In this document: positions 7,702 to 15,495 of the stretch, piece by piece
How the letters are laid out: each line of letters opens with the position of its first letter
Numbering within the stretch: position 1 is the first letter of the stretch
Source of the DNA: JAAYBY01 sp964654125
Lineage (GTDB): Bacteria > Bacillota > Clostridia > Saccharofermentanales > UBA5734
DNA length: 30,606 bases
Direction of reading: 5' to 3'
Assembly: GCA_964654125.1 (NCBI GenBank)
Contig: CAZZGG010000022.1
Location: forward strand, 1 to 30,606
Program-made: the position numbers and the translations under genes
Notes under the pieces: model-generated
Seen by the model: the letters and a program-made list of their open reading frames with translations, nothing else
Told to the model about the DNA's origin: nothing
The model's database searches: none

Positions 7702-8969
7702 TCGTAGACGTAAAGCTCTCCGCCATGCGGTATGGCATAAACAGTTGGCTTATCATGTTCAGCCAGGGCATCATCGACAGCCTGCTGCAGGCCGCTGCGT
7801 GGATAGTATTTGACCTGGCAGCTTTCTGTCTCTTCCTTGGTCAAGCCGTCTGTCACCATAACCAGCTTGACCCGGGTGCGCATCTTGGCCATGGCTGTGC
7901 CGACAGACAGGGCCACAGGATCACCTGAAAAAGGCTCCCCCCTGTACAGGCGCAGGAGGATTTCCGGTGCCTCATCCATGCCAAAAAACTTGGGATACTC
8001 AGCATGGGGGCCCATACCCTCATAATTTGGTGAAACGAGGATTATTGTACCACCTGGTTTAACAGCATGCTCTGCTGAGCACATGCCTTTGCCGGACTGC
8101 CAGAAATCAGCATCAGCTGGAAAAGAGCTGACCACACAAATATCAGCCCGCTTCTCGATCTGGTAACCGAGTGCCTTTTGGGCAAACTTGACTCCGGCGC
8201 GCTGGGCCTTGACATAATGACCGGCCAGCACCTTGTAGATCTGGGCATCCGGTGTCAAAACAGTGTTGATAATAAAATGCAGGCCGATGGTATCAACCCA
8301 CTGCTCCATGCCTAACCTTATTTTGCACTCTGCCCGGCCAAACAGGTTCTCATCAGCCAGGCCGCCCTGCATGTGAAACTGGGCTACAGTTTGTTCGCCT
8401 GTGACACCAGGAAAGAGAATCTTGCCACCGCCGGACCAGCCGGCTACAGGATGGGGCACAATATTGCCGATACCGATCCGGATGTCACTGTCCATGGCTG
8501 TTTTAGAAGCATAAATCTCCACACCATCCGGAGCGGCTCCCAGATGGACCAGGTCTTCGGCCCGGCGAAATTCAGAGTTGACAACCCGGAATCGTTCATA
8601 CATGGCCAGGCCGACCCGCTGCTTTTTTTCAGCCTCAGTCATATAACGGTGGCTGCCCAAGGCCATGACTATTTTGATATTCTCATCCCTGACCCCAATC
8701 TGGCTGAGCTGTTCAATCACAACCGGCAAAATCAGGGCAATCGGAGTAGGCCGGGAAATATCATCACAGATAATGTTGACTGTATTATGCGGTTGGATAA
8801 TTTCTGCCAGAGGAGCTGTACCGATTGGATTGGCCAGGGCGGCACGGATCTCCTTTTCTGGATCACTAGCTGCAGGTACAGGTTCCGGAACTAAAAGCCC
8901 GGCAAAGTTTGCTTGGGGCAGGGTAAATGAAACCTCTTCATTTGGGCCATAAGGCAGGGTTACTTGCAT
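7698..8969 (-). CDS. LarA-family nickel-dependent racemase/epimerase, copy 1
   Basis: Full-length (423 residues) member of the LarA superfamily, which inverts the carbinol carbon of 2-hydroxyacids using a nickel-pincer nucleotide covalently held by lysine. Key residues align with Lactiplantibacillus LarA at an offset of one: His107 and His173 (catalytic pair), Lys183 in Gly-Gly-Gly-Lys-Ile (cofactor attachment) and His199 (nickel ligand). Asp-Asp-Ile-Ser-Arg-Pro at 69-74 is the substrate-side loop. Lactate is not the necessary substrate: known homologues act on malate, phenyllactate and gluconate. With an epimerase, NagA and a kinase in the same operon, a sugar acid is more likely (inference). 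GGAGG precedes the ATG, and the start overlaps the end of the AGE gene by ten bases. larB/C/E are not in the window. Confidence 0.92.
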   Translation of the reverse strand: MQVTLPYGPNEEVSFTLPQANFAGLLVPEPVPAASDPEKEIRAALANPIGTAPLAEIIQPHNTVNIICDDISRPTPIALILPVVIEQLSQIGVRDENIKIVMALGSHRYMTEAEKKQRVGLAMYERFRVVNSEFRRAEDLVHLGAAPDGVEIYASKTAMDSDIRIGIGNIVPHPVAGWSGGGKILFPGVTGEQTVAQFHMQGGLADENLFGRAECKIRLGMEQWVDTIGLHFIINTVLTPDAQIYKVLAGHYVKAQRAGVKFAQKALGYQIEKRADICVVSSFPADADFWQSGKGMCSAEHAVKPGGTIILVSPNYEGMGPHAEYPKFFGMDEAPEILLRLYRGEPFSGDPVALSVGTAMAKMRTRVKLVMVTDGLTKEETESCQVKYYPRSGLQQAVDDALAEHDKPTVYAIPHGGELYVYE

Positions 8970-10255
8970 GACTTCGCCTCCATCTGATCCAGCAATTCAA
9001 TAATCTGGATCACATTGCGCATGATGTGGTAAGGATCCTTAACCGGCAAGGCTACAACCTTTTCTTGTGGCGTGCCATCTTGCTGCCTGATCTGGATCCA
9101 TTCCCTGATCGTGCGATCGGGATTGGGAAAAGTACTGAAGGTATAGCTGGCCAGCTTGTTATAAAGGGCCAGGAAATCAGCCTCCCCAGTCAGTTCATAA
9201 CAGAGCAGATTGGTATAAATGGCCTCGGAATGAACCCACCAGAGCTTATCAGACCAGCCGGCCAGGACCTGCTGCAGCATTGGTTCGTCCTCCACGCCAG
9301 CTGTACTGCCCCGGGGCGGACCGCCCGCCACATGGCTGTAATGTAAAAGGCCGCCATACTCCTCATCCCAGCCGATCGCGCAAGTTCTTTTGCTGATGGC
9401 TGCCGCCCGCCGGACCAGGTCAGGCCGGTCCAACAACTGGGCTGCTTCAATCACAAACCACATACACTCAATGGTGTGGCCGGGATTGGCATGCTGGCCC
9501 AGCATATTGGGCAGATAAGTGTTATCCTTGGCGATCACTTCATGGATGACATCATTCTCGGACGCAAAATTCGTCAGGATGTCAGTAACAAAAACATCCA
9601 GCTGGGCCTTGAGGCCAGGCAGGGCTGCCGGATCAAGGCTGGCGGCTGCCTGGATCATCTCACAGGTGACATTACTCATGATCATGGGAATGCCATGGGC
9701 CCTGTACTGGGCTGACAAGGGATAAGGGTGGGTTAGGTAATTGCCCTCCTTGATCCGGGCCAGGGCTGATTGGTAGAGTTTACTGGCAAAAGTATAGGCC
9801 GGCTTGTCAGCTGCAGCCAGGCCATAACGGGCAAAAGCGGCAATAACAAAACAATCAGCATAAATACTCAGGTCCAGCCGGCCAGTCTCATCCGCCTGCA
9901 TGGGGGTGCCTTTTTCATCCGTTAAGTAGACACAGCGCCAGTCGTCTGGAGCAACCAGGCAGTGCTTTTGCAAAAACTCCAGGCCAGCCTTGGCCAGAGC
10001 TAGAAAATCTGCCTTTTGCTCCTGGCTAAAAATCGGGGCAGACAGCATGGCCAGGCGGGCAAAGGTCCAGACAAAGCGGCCCTGGGACCAGGTGTACTTG
10101 TCCCGGCTGAGCAGCTGGCTGCCATCATTAGTGAAACAATTAAAAAAGCCGCCATTTTCAGTATCAATACTGCGGGGCAGCCAGAAGGAAAGTAGATTAT
10201 TGGTCAGCTCATTTTCATAAAAGCCGCGCAGCTCAAGAAGCCTTAACTTATTCAT
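8960..10255 (-). CDS. AGE-family sugar 2-epimerase (N-acylglucosamine 2-epimerase-like)
   Basis: About 431 residues, the usual length of (alpha/alpha)6 AGE-family enzymes, which epimerise C2 of free sugars in the cytoplasm. Signatures include Asn-Gly-Gly-Phe-Phe-Asn-Cys near the start, Tyr-Thr-Trp-Ser-Gln-Gly-Arg-Phe-Val-Trp, Gly-His-Thr-Ile-Glu (catalytic His region) and Trp-Trp-Val-His-Ser-Glu-Ala. I chose the ATG at 10255 because TGAGGA lies a suitable distance upstream; the longer opening from 10294 runs through a hairpin. Between a NagA deacetylase and a LarA homologue, GlcNAc/ManNAc interconversion is the most natural reading, but cellobiose- or other sugar-epimerising members share these motifs. 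Confidence 0.87.
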   Translation of the reverse strand: MNKLRLLELRGFYENELTNNLLSFWLPRSIDTENGGFFNCFTNDGSQLLSRDKYTWSQGRFVWTFARLAMLSAPIFSQEQKADFLALAKAGLEFLQKHCLVAPDDWRCVYLTDEKGTPMQADETGRLDLSIYADCFVIAAFARYGLAAADKPAYTFASKLYQSALARIKEGNYLTHPYPLSAQYRAHGIPMIMSNVTCEMIQAAASLDPAALPGLKAQLDVFVTDILTNFASENDVIHEVIAKDNTYLPNMLGQHANPGHTIECMWFVIEAAQLLDRPDLVRRAAAISKRTCAIGWDEEYGGLLHYSHVAGGPPRGSTAGVEDEPMLQQVLAGWSDKLWWVHSEAIYTNLLCYELTGEADFLALYNKLASYTFSTFPNPDRTIREWIQIRQQDGTPQEKVVALPVKDPYHIMRNVIQIIELLDQMEAKSCK

Positions 10256-10270
10256 TGCTAGATCCTCATG

Positions 10271-10305
10271 GGCACCGGGCCTTGTCAAAGACAAAGCCCG
10301 GTGTT
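10271..10305 (-). other. Intercistronic hairpin between nagA-like and AGE genes
   Basis: Arms at 10273-10286 and 10290-10303 pair over 14 positions with a single mismatch (10281/10295) around an AAA loop, extended by G-T pairs. On the - strand the hairpin ends just before the ribosome binding site of the epimerase and is not followed by a T-tract, so it is not an intrinsic terminator. It may protect or cleave the polycistronic mRNA between the two genes. Confidence 0.6.
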
Positions 10306-10320
10306 TGTTAAAACAGGTGT

Positions 10321-11442
10321 TTAGACAGCCAGACGGCCATTTTTATAAACAGCAGCTATGGTCCAGTCATCATTCAAGACAATAAAGTCGGCCAGCTTGC
10401 CGCTGGTTATGCTGCCCACCTCATCATCCACCCCGATCACCCGGGCCGGGTTGATGGTGGCAGCCCGGATGGCATCTTCCGGAGCAATATCAAAGGATAT
10501 GGCCGTGACCATGCAGTCAAACAGGTTAGTGGCTGAACCGGCAATCGTGCCGTCAGACAAGGTGGCCAGCCGGCCATTGACAAAGACCTTCTGCCCGCCC
10601 AGCATATACTCGCCATCTGCCATGCCGCAGGCCATCATGGAGTCACTGACCAGGACCATGCGGCCGGCGCCGAAGAGGGCAAAAGCCGCCCGGACAGCGC
10701 TGGGATGGATGTGGATGCCGTCGACGATCAGCTCAGCTGTGACAGCCGCATTTTCCGCAGCGGCACCAATCACGCCCGGCTCACGGTGGGCCAGGGGCGG
10801 CATGGCATTAAACAGATGGGTTACATGGCTGGCGCCTGCATCTATGCCGGCCTTGGCTTCAGCATAGTTAGCTGTGGTGTGGGCAATGGAAACTGTGTTT
10901 TCTGGCGCTACCTTTTTGATGAAATCCAGGGCGCCAGGCAGTTCCGGAGCCACACAGGCAATCTTTAAAAGACCATCAGCAGCCTGGTTGAGGCGGCTGA
11001 AAAAATCATGATCAGGTAAATGCAGGTAATCGGCATTCTGGGCACCTTTTTTCTCCGGATTGAAGAAGGGCCCTTCCATGGTGATACCACGGATGACAGA
11101 AGCATCGGCCGGATTTTCGTCACGTAATTTGATGGCTGTGGCAAAGGCAGCAGCGATCTCTTTTTCCGGTAAAGTCATGGAAGCCGGTGAAAATGATGTA
11201 ATGCCGTTTTTCAGCAGATAGCGGGCGATCTTTAAAAGACCGGCATAATCGCCATCAGAAAAATCGGCACCGGAATTGCCGTGGAAATGAACATCAATCA
11301 GGCCAGGGATAACCCTTTTGCCAGCCAGGTCAATCACTTCACTACCAGAGGGCTTATCAGCAAAGCGGCTGTCTGCAACAGCCAGGTCACCGGGCTGGAA
11401 AGTAAAATCGTCACGATAAATGAGAGCGTTTTTAAACAGCAT
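10321..11442 (-). CDS. nagA: N-acetylglucosamine-6-phosphate deacetylase
   Basis: Cytoplasmic metal-dependent amidohydrolase of 373 residues that removes acetate from GlcNAc-6-phosphate. The motifs fall in order: His-Phe-His at 52-54, Thr-Met-Glu-Gly-Pro-Phe-Phe with metal-binding Glu123, metal-binding His188 and His209 (Thr-His-Leu-Phe-Asn-Ala-Met), Asp-Gly-Ile-His-Ile-His at 241-246, and catalytic Asp267 in Val-Ser-Asp-Ser-Met. I chose the ATG at 11442, preceded by GAGG, as it gives the standard N-terminal beta-strand; a 38-residue upstream extension would overlap the ROK gene. It sits between a ROK kinase and an AGE epimerase, which together form a free-ManNAc/GlcNAc to glucosamine-6-phosphate route. 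A NagB deaminase is not in the window. Confidence 0.93.
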   Translation of the reverse strand: MLFKNALIYRDDFTFQPGDLAVADSRFADKPSGSEVIDLAGKRVIPGLIDVHFHGNSGADFSDGDYAGLLKIARYLLKNGITSFSPASMTLPEKEIAAAFATAIKLRDENPADASVIRGITMEGPFFNPEKKGAQNADYLHLPDHDFFSRLNQAADGLLKIACVAPELPGALDFIKKVAPENTVSIAHTTANYAEAKAGIDAGASHVTHLFNAMPPLAHREPGVIGAAAENAAVTAELIVDGIHIHPSAVRAAFALFGAGRMVLVSDSMMACGMADGEYMLGGQKVFVNGRLATLSDGTIAGSATNLFDCMVTAISFDIAPEDAIRAATINPARVIGVDDEVGSITSGKLADFIVLNDDWTIAAVYKNGRLAV

Positions 11443-11452
11443 ATGGTTTACC

Positions 11453-12835
11453 TCATTTCTTAATCTCAGGCAGGCTGGCTGCAGCAACAGACTGGCCAAC
11501 CCTTCTGAATTTTTCATCCGGCAGGGTCGGCAGCAAGCTGACCTCTGCGTACTCATCAGCCAGGACCCGCTTGGCCTCAGCCAGGATCAGGTCGCCGCCG
11601 CGGCCGCTCATGACCCGGCCCAGCAGCAGGACCAGCTTGATATCATATAAATCATTGTACCAGGCCAGGGCATGGCCCAGATAAGTGCCGGTGCTGGTGA
11701 AGACATCCACTGCCCGCTGGTCATCCTGGGCCAGCAGTTCCTGGACCAAGGTCAGTTTTTCAGCAGGTGTGTCAGCAGCTGATAGGTCAATCCCGGCATA
11801 GCCGGCTAACTTAATGATGCCGTCCTGGGAAAAATACTTAACACCACAGCCGATATCACCAGACCATTCGTCACGCATGGCAGCCGGATTGGCATCGACA
11901 GGCACAAAGGCCAGTTCATTGAGCCAGCCGGTGATGTTGCCATCGGCATCAACATAGCCACCAGCTTCGCTGGTACCCATGGCCAGGCCTAAAACACTGT
12001 CTGATTCAAAGCTCATGGCACCGGCTAAAGCAGACACATCGCCATCATTGGCCACCTCAATTGGCGTGTTGGCACCAATTTCTTTGGCAGCCCTGGTGTA
12101 GATGTCTTTCACCTTGGCATCAAAAAGATCATCCGGGACTTCCAGGAATAATGAAGCCACCATGGTCCGGTTATTGATATAGACACCGGCAGAGGAGACC
12201 CCAATGGCATCAACCCGCGGCATATGGGAGGCGGCTGTCTTTAAAGCTGATACTATGCCATCAAAATGGTAATCAGGATCAGAATTGGTTTTGGGATGCC
12301 AGACAACTTCTTCACTGTAGACAGATTCACCATCAATCACAGCAGAGACCTTGCGGTCACTGCCACCGGCATCAAAACCGATGCGGCAGCCTTCTAGGTG
12401 GCGGCCGATGGGCTTAGAATGGTAGTTGGCCTCCGGCTTATGCTCATAATCCAGATACTCAACTGTAAAAGGCTCTTCATAGACCCGGGCCATGAAATGA
12501 AAGTCAAAAGATTTGTCCCCGTCCGGGCTGTAGGCAGCAGCTATCTTCTCATAGACGGGCCTGTCGCCGCAGATCAGAACCTTATAGCCGCCCTTTTGCC
12601 AGAGCAGGGTCTTGACCAGGCGCTCAACATAGTAATAATCAGCAGCTGCATATTCAGCTGTACCATGGATAAAAGTATCCAGCACAGATATCTGGCCTTC
12701 ACTGCCCACTATGGCAAGAGCCAGAGGCTTTTTAGCAGTCTTTAAAAAGGCCTGGTTAAAGGCGTGCAGAGGCATAAATCCTGGATCCAGCTTGGGCTTA
12801 TTGCGTATTTCAAATTCAATGCCTAAATGTTTGAT
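11453..12835 (-). CDS. ROK-family sugar kinase-like protein with N-terminal extension and ATC start
   Basis: About 460 residues. The ROK/ASKHA core has the phosphate loop Asp-Ala-Gly-Gly-Ser-Asp near 155-160, Gly-Val-Ser-Ser-Ala-Gly, the catalytic Asn-Asp at 263-264 and a glycine-rich Ala-Met-Gly-Thr-Ser-Glu-Ala-Gly-Gly. The CxCGxxGC zinc motif of classical ROK kinases is absent. The first ~150 residues form an extra domain found in a long ROK subtype. Translation in frame above the ATG at 12775 gives 20 further family-like residues (Gly-Ile-Glu-Phe-Glu-Ile...Asp-Pro-Gly-Phe) up to a stop, and the only good ribosome binding site, AAGGAGGG at 12849-12842, stands six bases before an ATC codon at 12835. 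First gene of the operon with NagA and AGE, so an amino-sugar kinase is likely. A start at 12775 cannot be ruled out. Confidence 0.82.
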   Translation of the reverse strand: MKHLGIEFEIRNKPKLDPGFMPLHAFNQAFLKTAKKPLALAIVGSEGQISVLDTFIHGTAEYAAADYYYVERLVKTLLWQKGGYKVLICGDRPVYEKIAAAYSPDGDKSFDFHFMARVYEEPFTVEYLDYEHKPEANYHSKPIGRHLEGCRIGFDAGGSDRKVSAVIDGESVYSEEVVWHPKTNSDPDYHFDGIVSALKTAASHMPRVDAIGVSSAGVYINNRTMVASLFLEVPDDLFDAKVKDIYTRAAKEIGANTPIEVANDGDVSALAGAMSFESDSVLGLAMGTSEAGGYVDADGNITGWLNELAFVPVDANPAAMRDEWSGDIGCGVKYFSQDGIIKLAGYAGIDLSAADTPAEKLTLVQELLAQDDQRAVDVFTSTGTYLGHALAWYNDLYDIKLVLLLGRVMSGRGGDLILAEAKRVLADEYAEVSLLPTLPDEKFRRVGQSVAAASLPEIKK

Positions 12836-12880
12836 AAGAATCCCTCCTTAAATGACAGAGCATGTTTTATTTCCTTGTTC

Positions 12881-12909
12881 ATTATAGTCAAAACAGAAGA
12901 ATTTGTCTG
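12881..12909 (-). promoter_or_regulatory. Sigma-A-type promoter for the ROK-nagA-AGE-LarA operon
   Basis: On the - strand, CAGACA (12909-12904) and a perfect TATAAT (12886-12881) are separated by 17 bases. This lies about 45 bases upstream of the ROK gene start, in the divergent spacer shared with the FAD oxidoreductase operon. Confidence 0.65.
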
Positions 12910-12962
12910 CTCTTTACCGATCTGGAGCTGATCTTTATCAGCTATTTGTCGCTAATAAAATA

Positions 12963-12971
12963 TGCTATGCT
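12963..12971 (+). promoter_or_regulatory. Candidate extended -10 for the FAD oxidoreductase operon
   Basis: TGC followed by TATGCT on the + strand forms an extended -10 element 60 bases before the ATG at 13032. No convincing -35 hexamer lies 16-18 bases upstream, so the call is tentative. Confidence 0.35.
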
Positions 12972-13031
12972 GAAAAGGCATAATCCAGTTAGCCGTTAAG
13001 ATACAGCAAAGTTGCAAAAAGAGGTGGACTT

Positions 13032-14420
13032 ATGGCAGATATAAGTAGAAAAGAATTCAGCTTGCCCCAAAGAAACATACCTTTAGACGACTCATGGGAT
13101 GTCCTGGTGGCCGGAGGCGGCCCGGCCGGTTGTGCTGCTGCTATTGCAGCTGCGCGCCAGGGGGCGCGCACCCTGCTGCTGGAAGCCGGCAGCCAGCTGG
13201 GCGGCATGGGCACGGCCGGCCTGGTGCCCTGGTTTTGCGGCTACGACGATGGCGAAAAGGTGATCGCCCGCGGGATTGCCGATCAGGTGCGGCGGGCCTT
13301 GCACGATCAGATGCCCTTTGTCCAAAAGGACAGGCAAAGCAAGCCCTGGCATTCTCCTGACTCGCCGCCAATTGACCCCGAGCTGCTCAAGCGAATTTAT
13401 GATGATCTGGTGCTAGAGTCAGGCAGCCAGGTTCTCTTCCATACCCAGCTGACAGCAGTCGAAATGGCCGGCAGTGGCACAGTTGCTGCAGTCATCACAG
13501 CCAGTAAAAATGGCCTGGCCGCTTTCAAAGCCCGGGTCTATATTGATGCCACCGGGGATGCCGACCTGGCCGCCTGGGCCGGGGCGCCGGTGTTGAAAGG
13601 TGATGAGACCGGATCCTTGCAGCCCGGCACCCACTGCTTCGTGCTGGCCAATGTGGATGAAGCAAGCCTGGCCCGTGGGCCCCAGGTCCATTTTTATGAT
13701 CCGGACAGTCCGATCTGGCAGATGGTCAAGGATGATAAATACCCTGACATCATTGACCTGCACTCCTGCCTGCGCAAAATCGGGCCTGGCATCTTTGGTT
13801 TCAACACGGGCCATGTCTATGATGTGGATAATACTGATCCGGCCAGCCAGACGGCCGGACTTTTCCTGGGCCGGCAAATGGCCGGCCAGTACAGGGATGC
13901 CCTGGCCGAATACCACCCTGCCTTTAAAGATTGCTTTTTAGCTGCTACAGGCAGCCTTTTAGGTATCCGGGAGACCAGGCGGATTATCGGTGAGGCCAGC
14001 CTGACGCTTGAGGACTATCTGGCAGCCCGTTCCTTCCCTGATGAAATCTGCCGGGTGGCCTACGGCCTTGATGTGCACGGCTCTAAAGCAAGAGCTCTCC
14101 AGTCTGTCCAGCTGACCATTCCCGAATTGAAAGAACGCAATCAGCAGGTGACCCAGGTTTTAGCGCCCGGCCAGAGCCTGGGTGTGCCCTATGGCTGCCT
14201 GATACCACAGGGCCTGCAAAATGTCCTGGTGGCTGGCCGCTCTATCTCCACAGATCGGCGTGTCAACGGTACAGTCCGGATCATGGCCAGCTGCCTCAAC
14301 ACGGGTGAGGCTGCCGGCCTTGCCGCAGCCATGGCCGCAGCAGCTAACAGCGATGTCCGGGCTGTCTGCCCGGACCAGTTGCGCCAGAACTTAAGGGCAC
14401 AGGGAGCCTACCTGCCCTGA
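13032..14420 (+). CDS. FAD-dependent oxidoreductase (PF12831-like)
   Basis: A 462-residue flavoprotein. The dinucleotide-binding loop Gly-Gly-Gly-Pro-Ala-Gly is at 28-33, followed by the acidic strand end Leu-Leu-Glu-Ala and Gly-Gly-Met-Gly-Thr, typical of the FAD_oxidored group. A second FAD-contact stretch is near residue 180 (Asp-Ala-Thr-Gly-Asp-Ala-Asp-Leu-Ala) and the C-terminal Gly-Arg-Ser-Ile-Ser...Asn-Thr-Gly-Glu-Ala-Ala-Gly closes the site. No signal peptide; cytoplasmic. GAGGTGG precedes the ATG. It is first in a + strand operon with a QueG/RdhA-like iron-sulfur protein, a U32-like protein and a LarA homologue; the flavin could exchange electrons with the iron-sulfur neighbour. Substrate unknown; family members oxidise or reduce diverse organic acids. 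Confidence 0.88.
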   Translation: MADISRKEFSLPQRNIPLDDSWDVLVAGGGPAGCAAAIAAARQGARTLLLEAGSQLGGMGTAGLVPWFCGYDDGEKVIARGIADQVRRALHDQMPFVQKDRQSKPWHSPDSPPIDPELLKRIYDDLVLESGSQVLFHTQLTAVEMAGSGTVAAVITASKNGLAAFKARVYIDATGDADLAAWAGAPVLKGDETGSLQPGTHCFVLANVDEASLARGPQVHFYDPDSPIWQMVKDDKYPDIIDLHSCLRKIGPGIFGFNTGHVYDVDNTDPASQTAGLFLGRQMAGQYRDALAEYHPAFKDCFLAATGSLLGIRETRRIIGEASLTLEDYLAARSFPDEICRVAYGLDVHGSKARALQSVQLTIPELKERNQQVTQVLAPGQSLGVPYGCLIPQGLQNVLVAGRSISTDRRVNGTVRIMASCLNTGEAAGLAAAMAAAANSDVRAVCPDQLRQNLRAQGAYLP

Positions 14421-14459
14421 TAGGAAAACTAGCCATTTACAGAAAAGTGAGGTACAAAC

Positions 14460-15476
14460 ATGCTGGACAGCAAAACTGTCAAGAGGATTGCCAAGGAAAT
14501 GGGAGCCGACCTGGTCGGCATCACACCAATGTCACGCTTTGCCGGTGCGCCTTTACAGATGGATCCGCGCACCATCATGCCCAACGCCAAGTCCATGGTT
14601 GTGGTGGGTTTTCGTATCAACCGGGGTGCTTTGCGCGGCATTGAAGAAGGCACCCATTTCATGAACTACTCCTCCATGGCCTATGGAGCAGTCAATACAG
14701 TCTTTATGCCCAATTTCATTATCCATTTCAGCCGGATCTTTGAAGATGAAGGTTATGAGGCCATGCCCTTTGGTTTTGAGAGTAACTTTGGGAATTCAGT
14801 TGACAGCTGGGCCAAGCCATCTGCCGACGGACCCAACCCGCCTTTGCGGGATGATATGCTCTGGAGTAAGCCCGTTGCCCCAGGTAAGCCTGCCCCGGAT
14901 GTTCTGGTCCATGTCAGGATTGCTGCCTATCTGGCCGGCCTGGGTGAGATTGGCTATTCCAAGGTCTTCCTCACTCCGGAATTCGGGCCGCGCCAGCGTC
15001 TTTTCCTGGTGATGACCGAGCTTGAGCTGGAGCCCGATCCAATCTATAGCGGTCCGCCCCTGTGCAACCGCTGCCTGGCCTGTGTCAGAGACTGCCCCGG
15101 CCAGGCGATTGATCCGGAAAAGACAGTTAAGGTGACCCTGGCCGGCCATGAAGTCGAGTGGGGTGAGTTTGATCCGCAAAAATGTCTCTGGGCCTTCCGT
15201 GGCGCCGAAGAGACCAGTGCAGGGGAAAGGGGCCGTTACATTGCCGGCCGGGACGATTTCAAGCCTTCACCCTACACACCCTTTTACAAAAAGCCGGCCA
15301 ATACCTTCACCCATGGTGAAGCTATTTGTGGCGGGCGGGGCTGTATCCGGGCCTGCATGGTCAACCTGGAAAAACGCGATGTCCTGAAAAATAAGTTTAA
15401 AACACCCTTCCGCCGGGAAAAGCCCTGGCTGGTTGACTGGTCAGACTATGATCCGGATGATCCCCGGGCCCGCTGA
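14460..15476 (+). CDS. QueG/RdhA-like 4Fe-4S protein, copy 1
   Basis: A 338-residue protein whose N-terminal two thirds resembles the cobalamin-binding reductase fold of epoxyqueuosine reductase and reductive dehalogenases: Met-Asp-Pro-Arg...Met-Pro-Asn-Ala-Lys-Ser at 34-45 and Ala-Gly-Leu-Gly-Glu-Ile-Gly-Tyr-Ser at 159-167. A ferredoxin-type Cys-x2-Cys-x2-Cys-x3-Cys-Pro follows (202, 205, 208, 212), and four more conserved Cys (242, 290, 295, 299) could bind a second cluster. It has no Tat signal, so it is a cytoplasmic redox protein. It lacks the HEAT-like C-terminal tRNA-binding part of QueG, so queuosine synthesis is unlikely. A paralogue, about 70% identical over the first 76 residues by my count, is at 27958-28989. 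The FAD oxidoreductase upstream is a plausible partner. Confidence 0.85.
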   Translation: MLDSKTVKRIAKEMGADLVGITPMSRFAGAPLQMDPRTIMPNAKSMVVVGFRINRGALRGIEEGTHFMNYSSMAYGAVNTVFMPNFIIHFSRIFEDEGYEAMPFGFESNFGNSVDSWAKPSADGPNPPLRDDMLWSKPVAPGKPAPDVLVHVRIAAYLAGLGEIGYSKVFLTPEFGPRQRLFLVMTELELEPDPIYSGPPLCNRCLACVRDCPGQAIDPEKTVKVTLAGHEVEWGEFDPQKCLWAFRGAEETSAGERGRYIAGRDDFKPSPYTPFYKKPANTFTHGEAICGGRGCIRACMVNLEKRDVLKNKFKTPFRREKPWLVDWSDYDPDDPRAR

Positions 15477-15495
15477 AAAAGAAAGGAAAGTTAAA

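Noticed and set aside
7698..8969. Naming the LarA homologue lactate racemase
   Set aside because: The superfamily covers several 2-hydroxyacids, maturation genes are absent here, and the neighbours point to sugar acids.
14460..15476. Epoxyqueuosine reductase (QueG) assignment
   Set aside because: The C-terminal repeat region of QueG is missing, two paralogues exist, and there are no tRNA-modification genes nearby.
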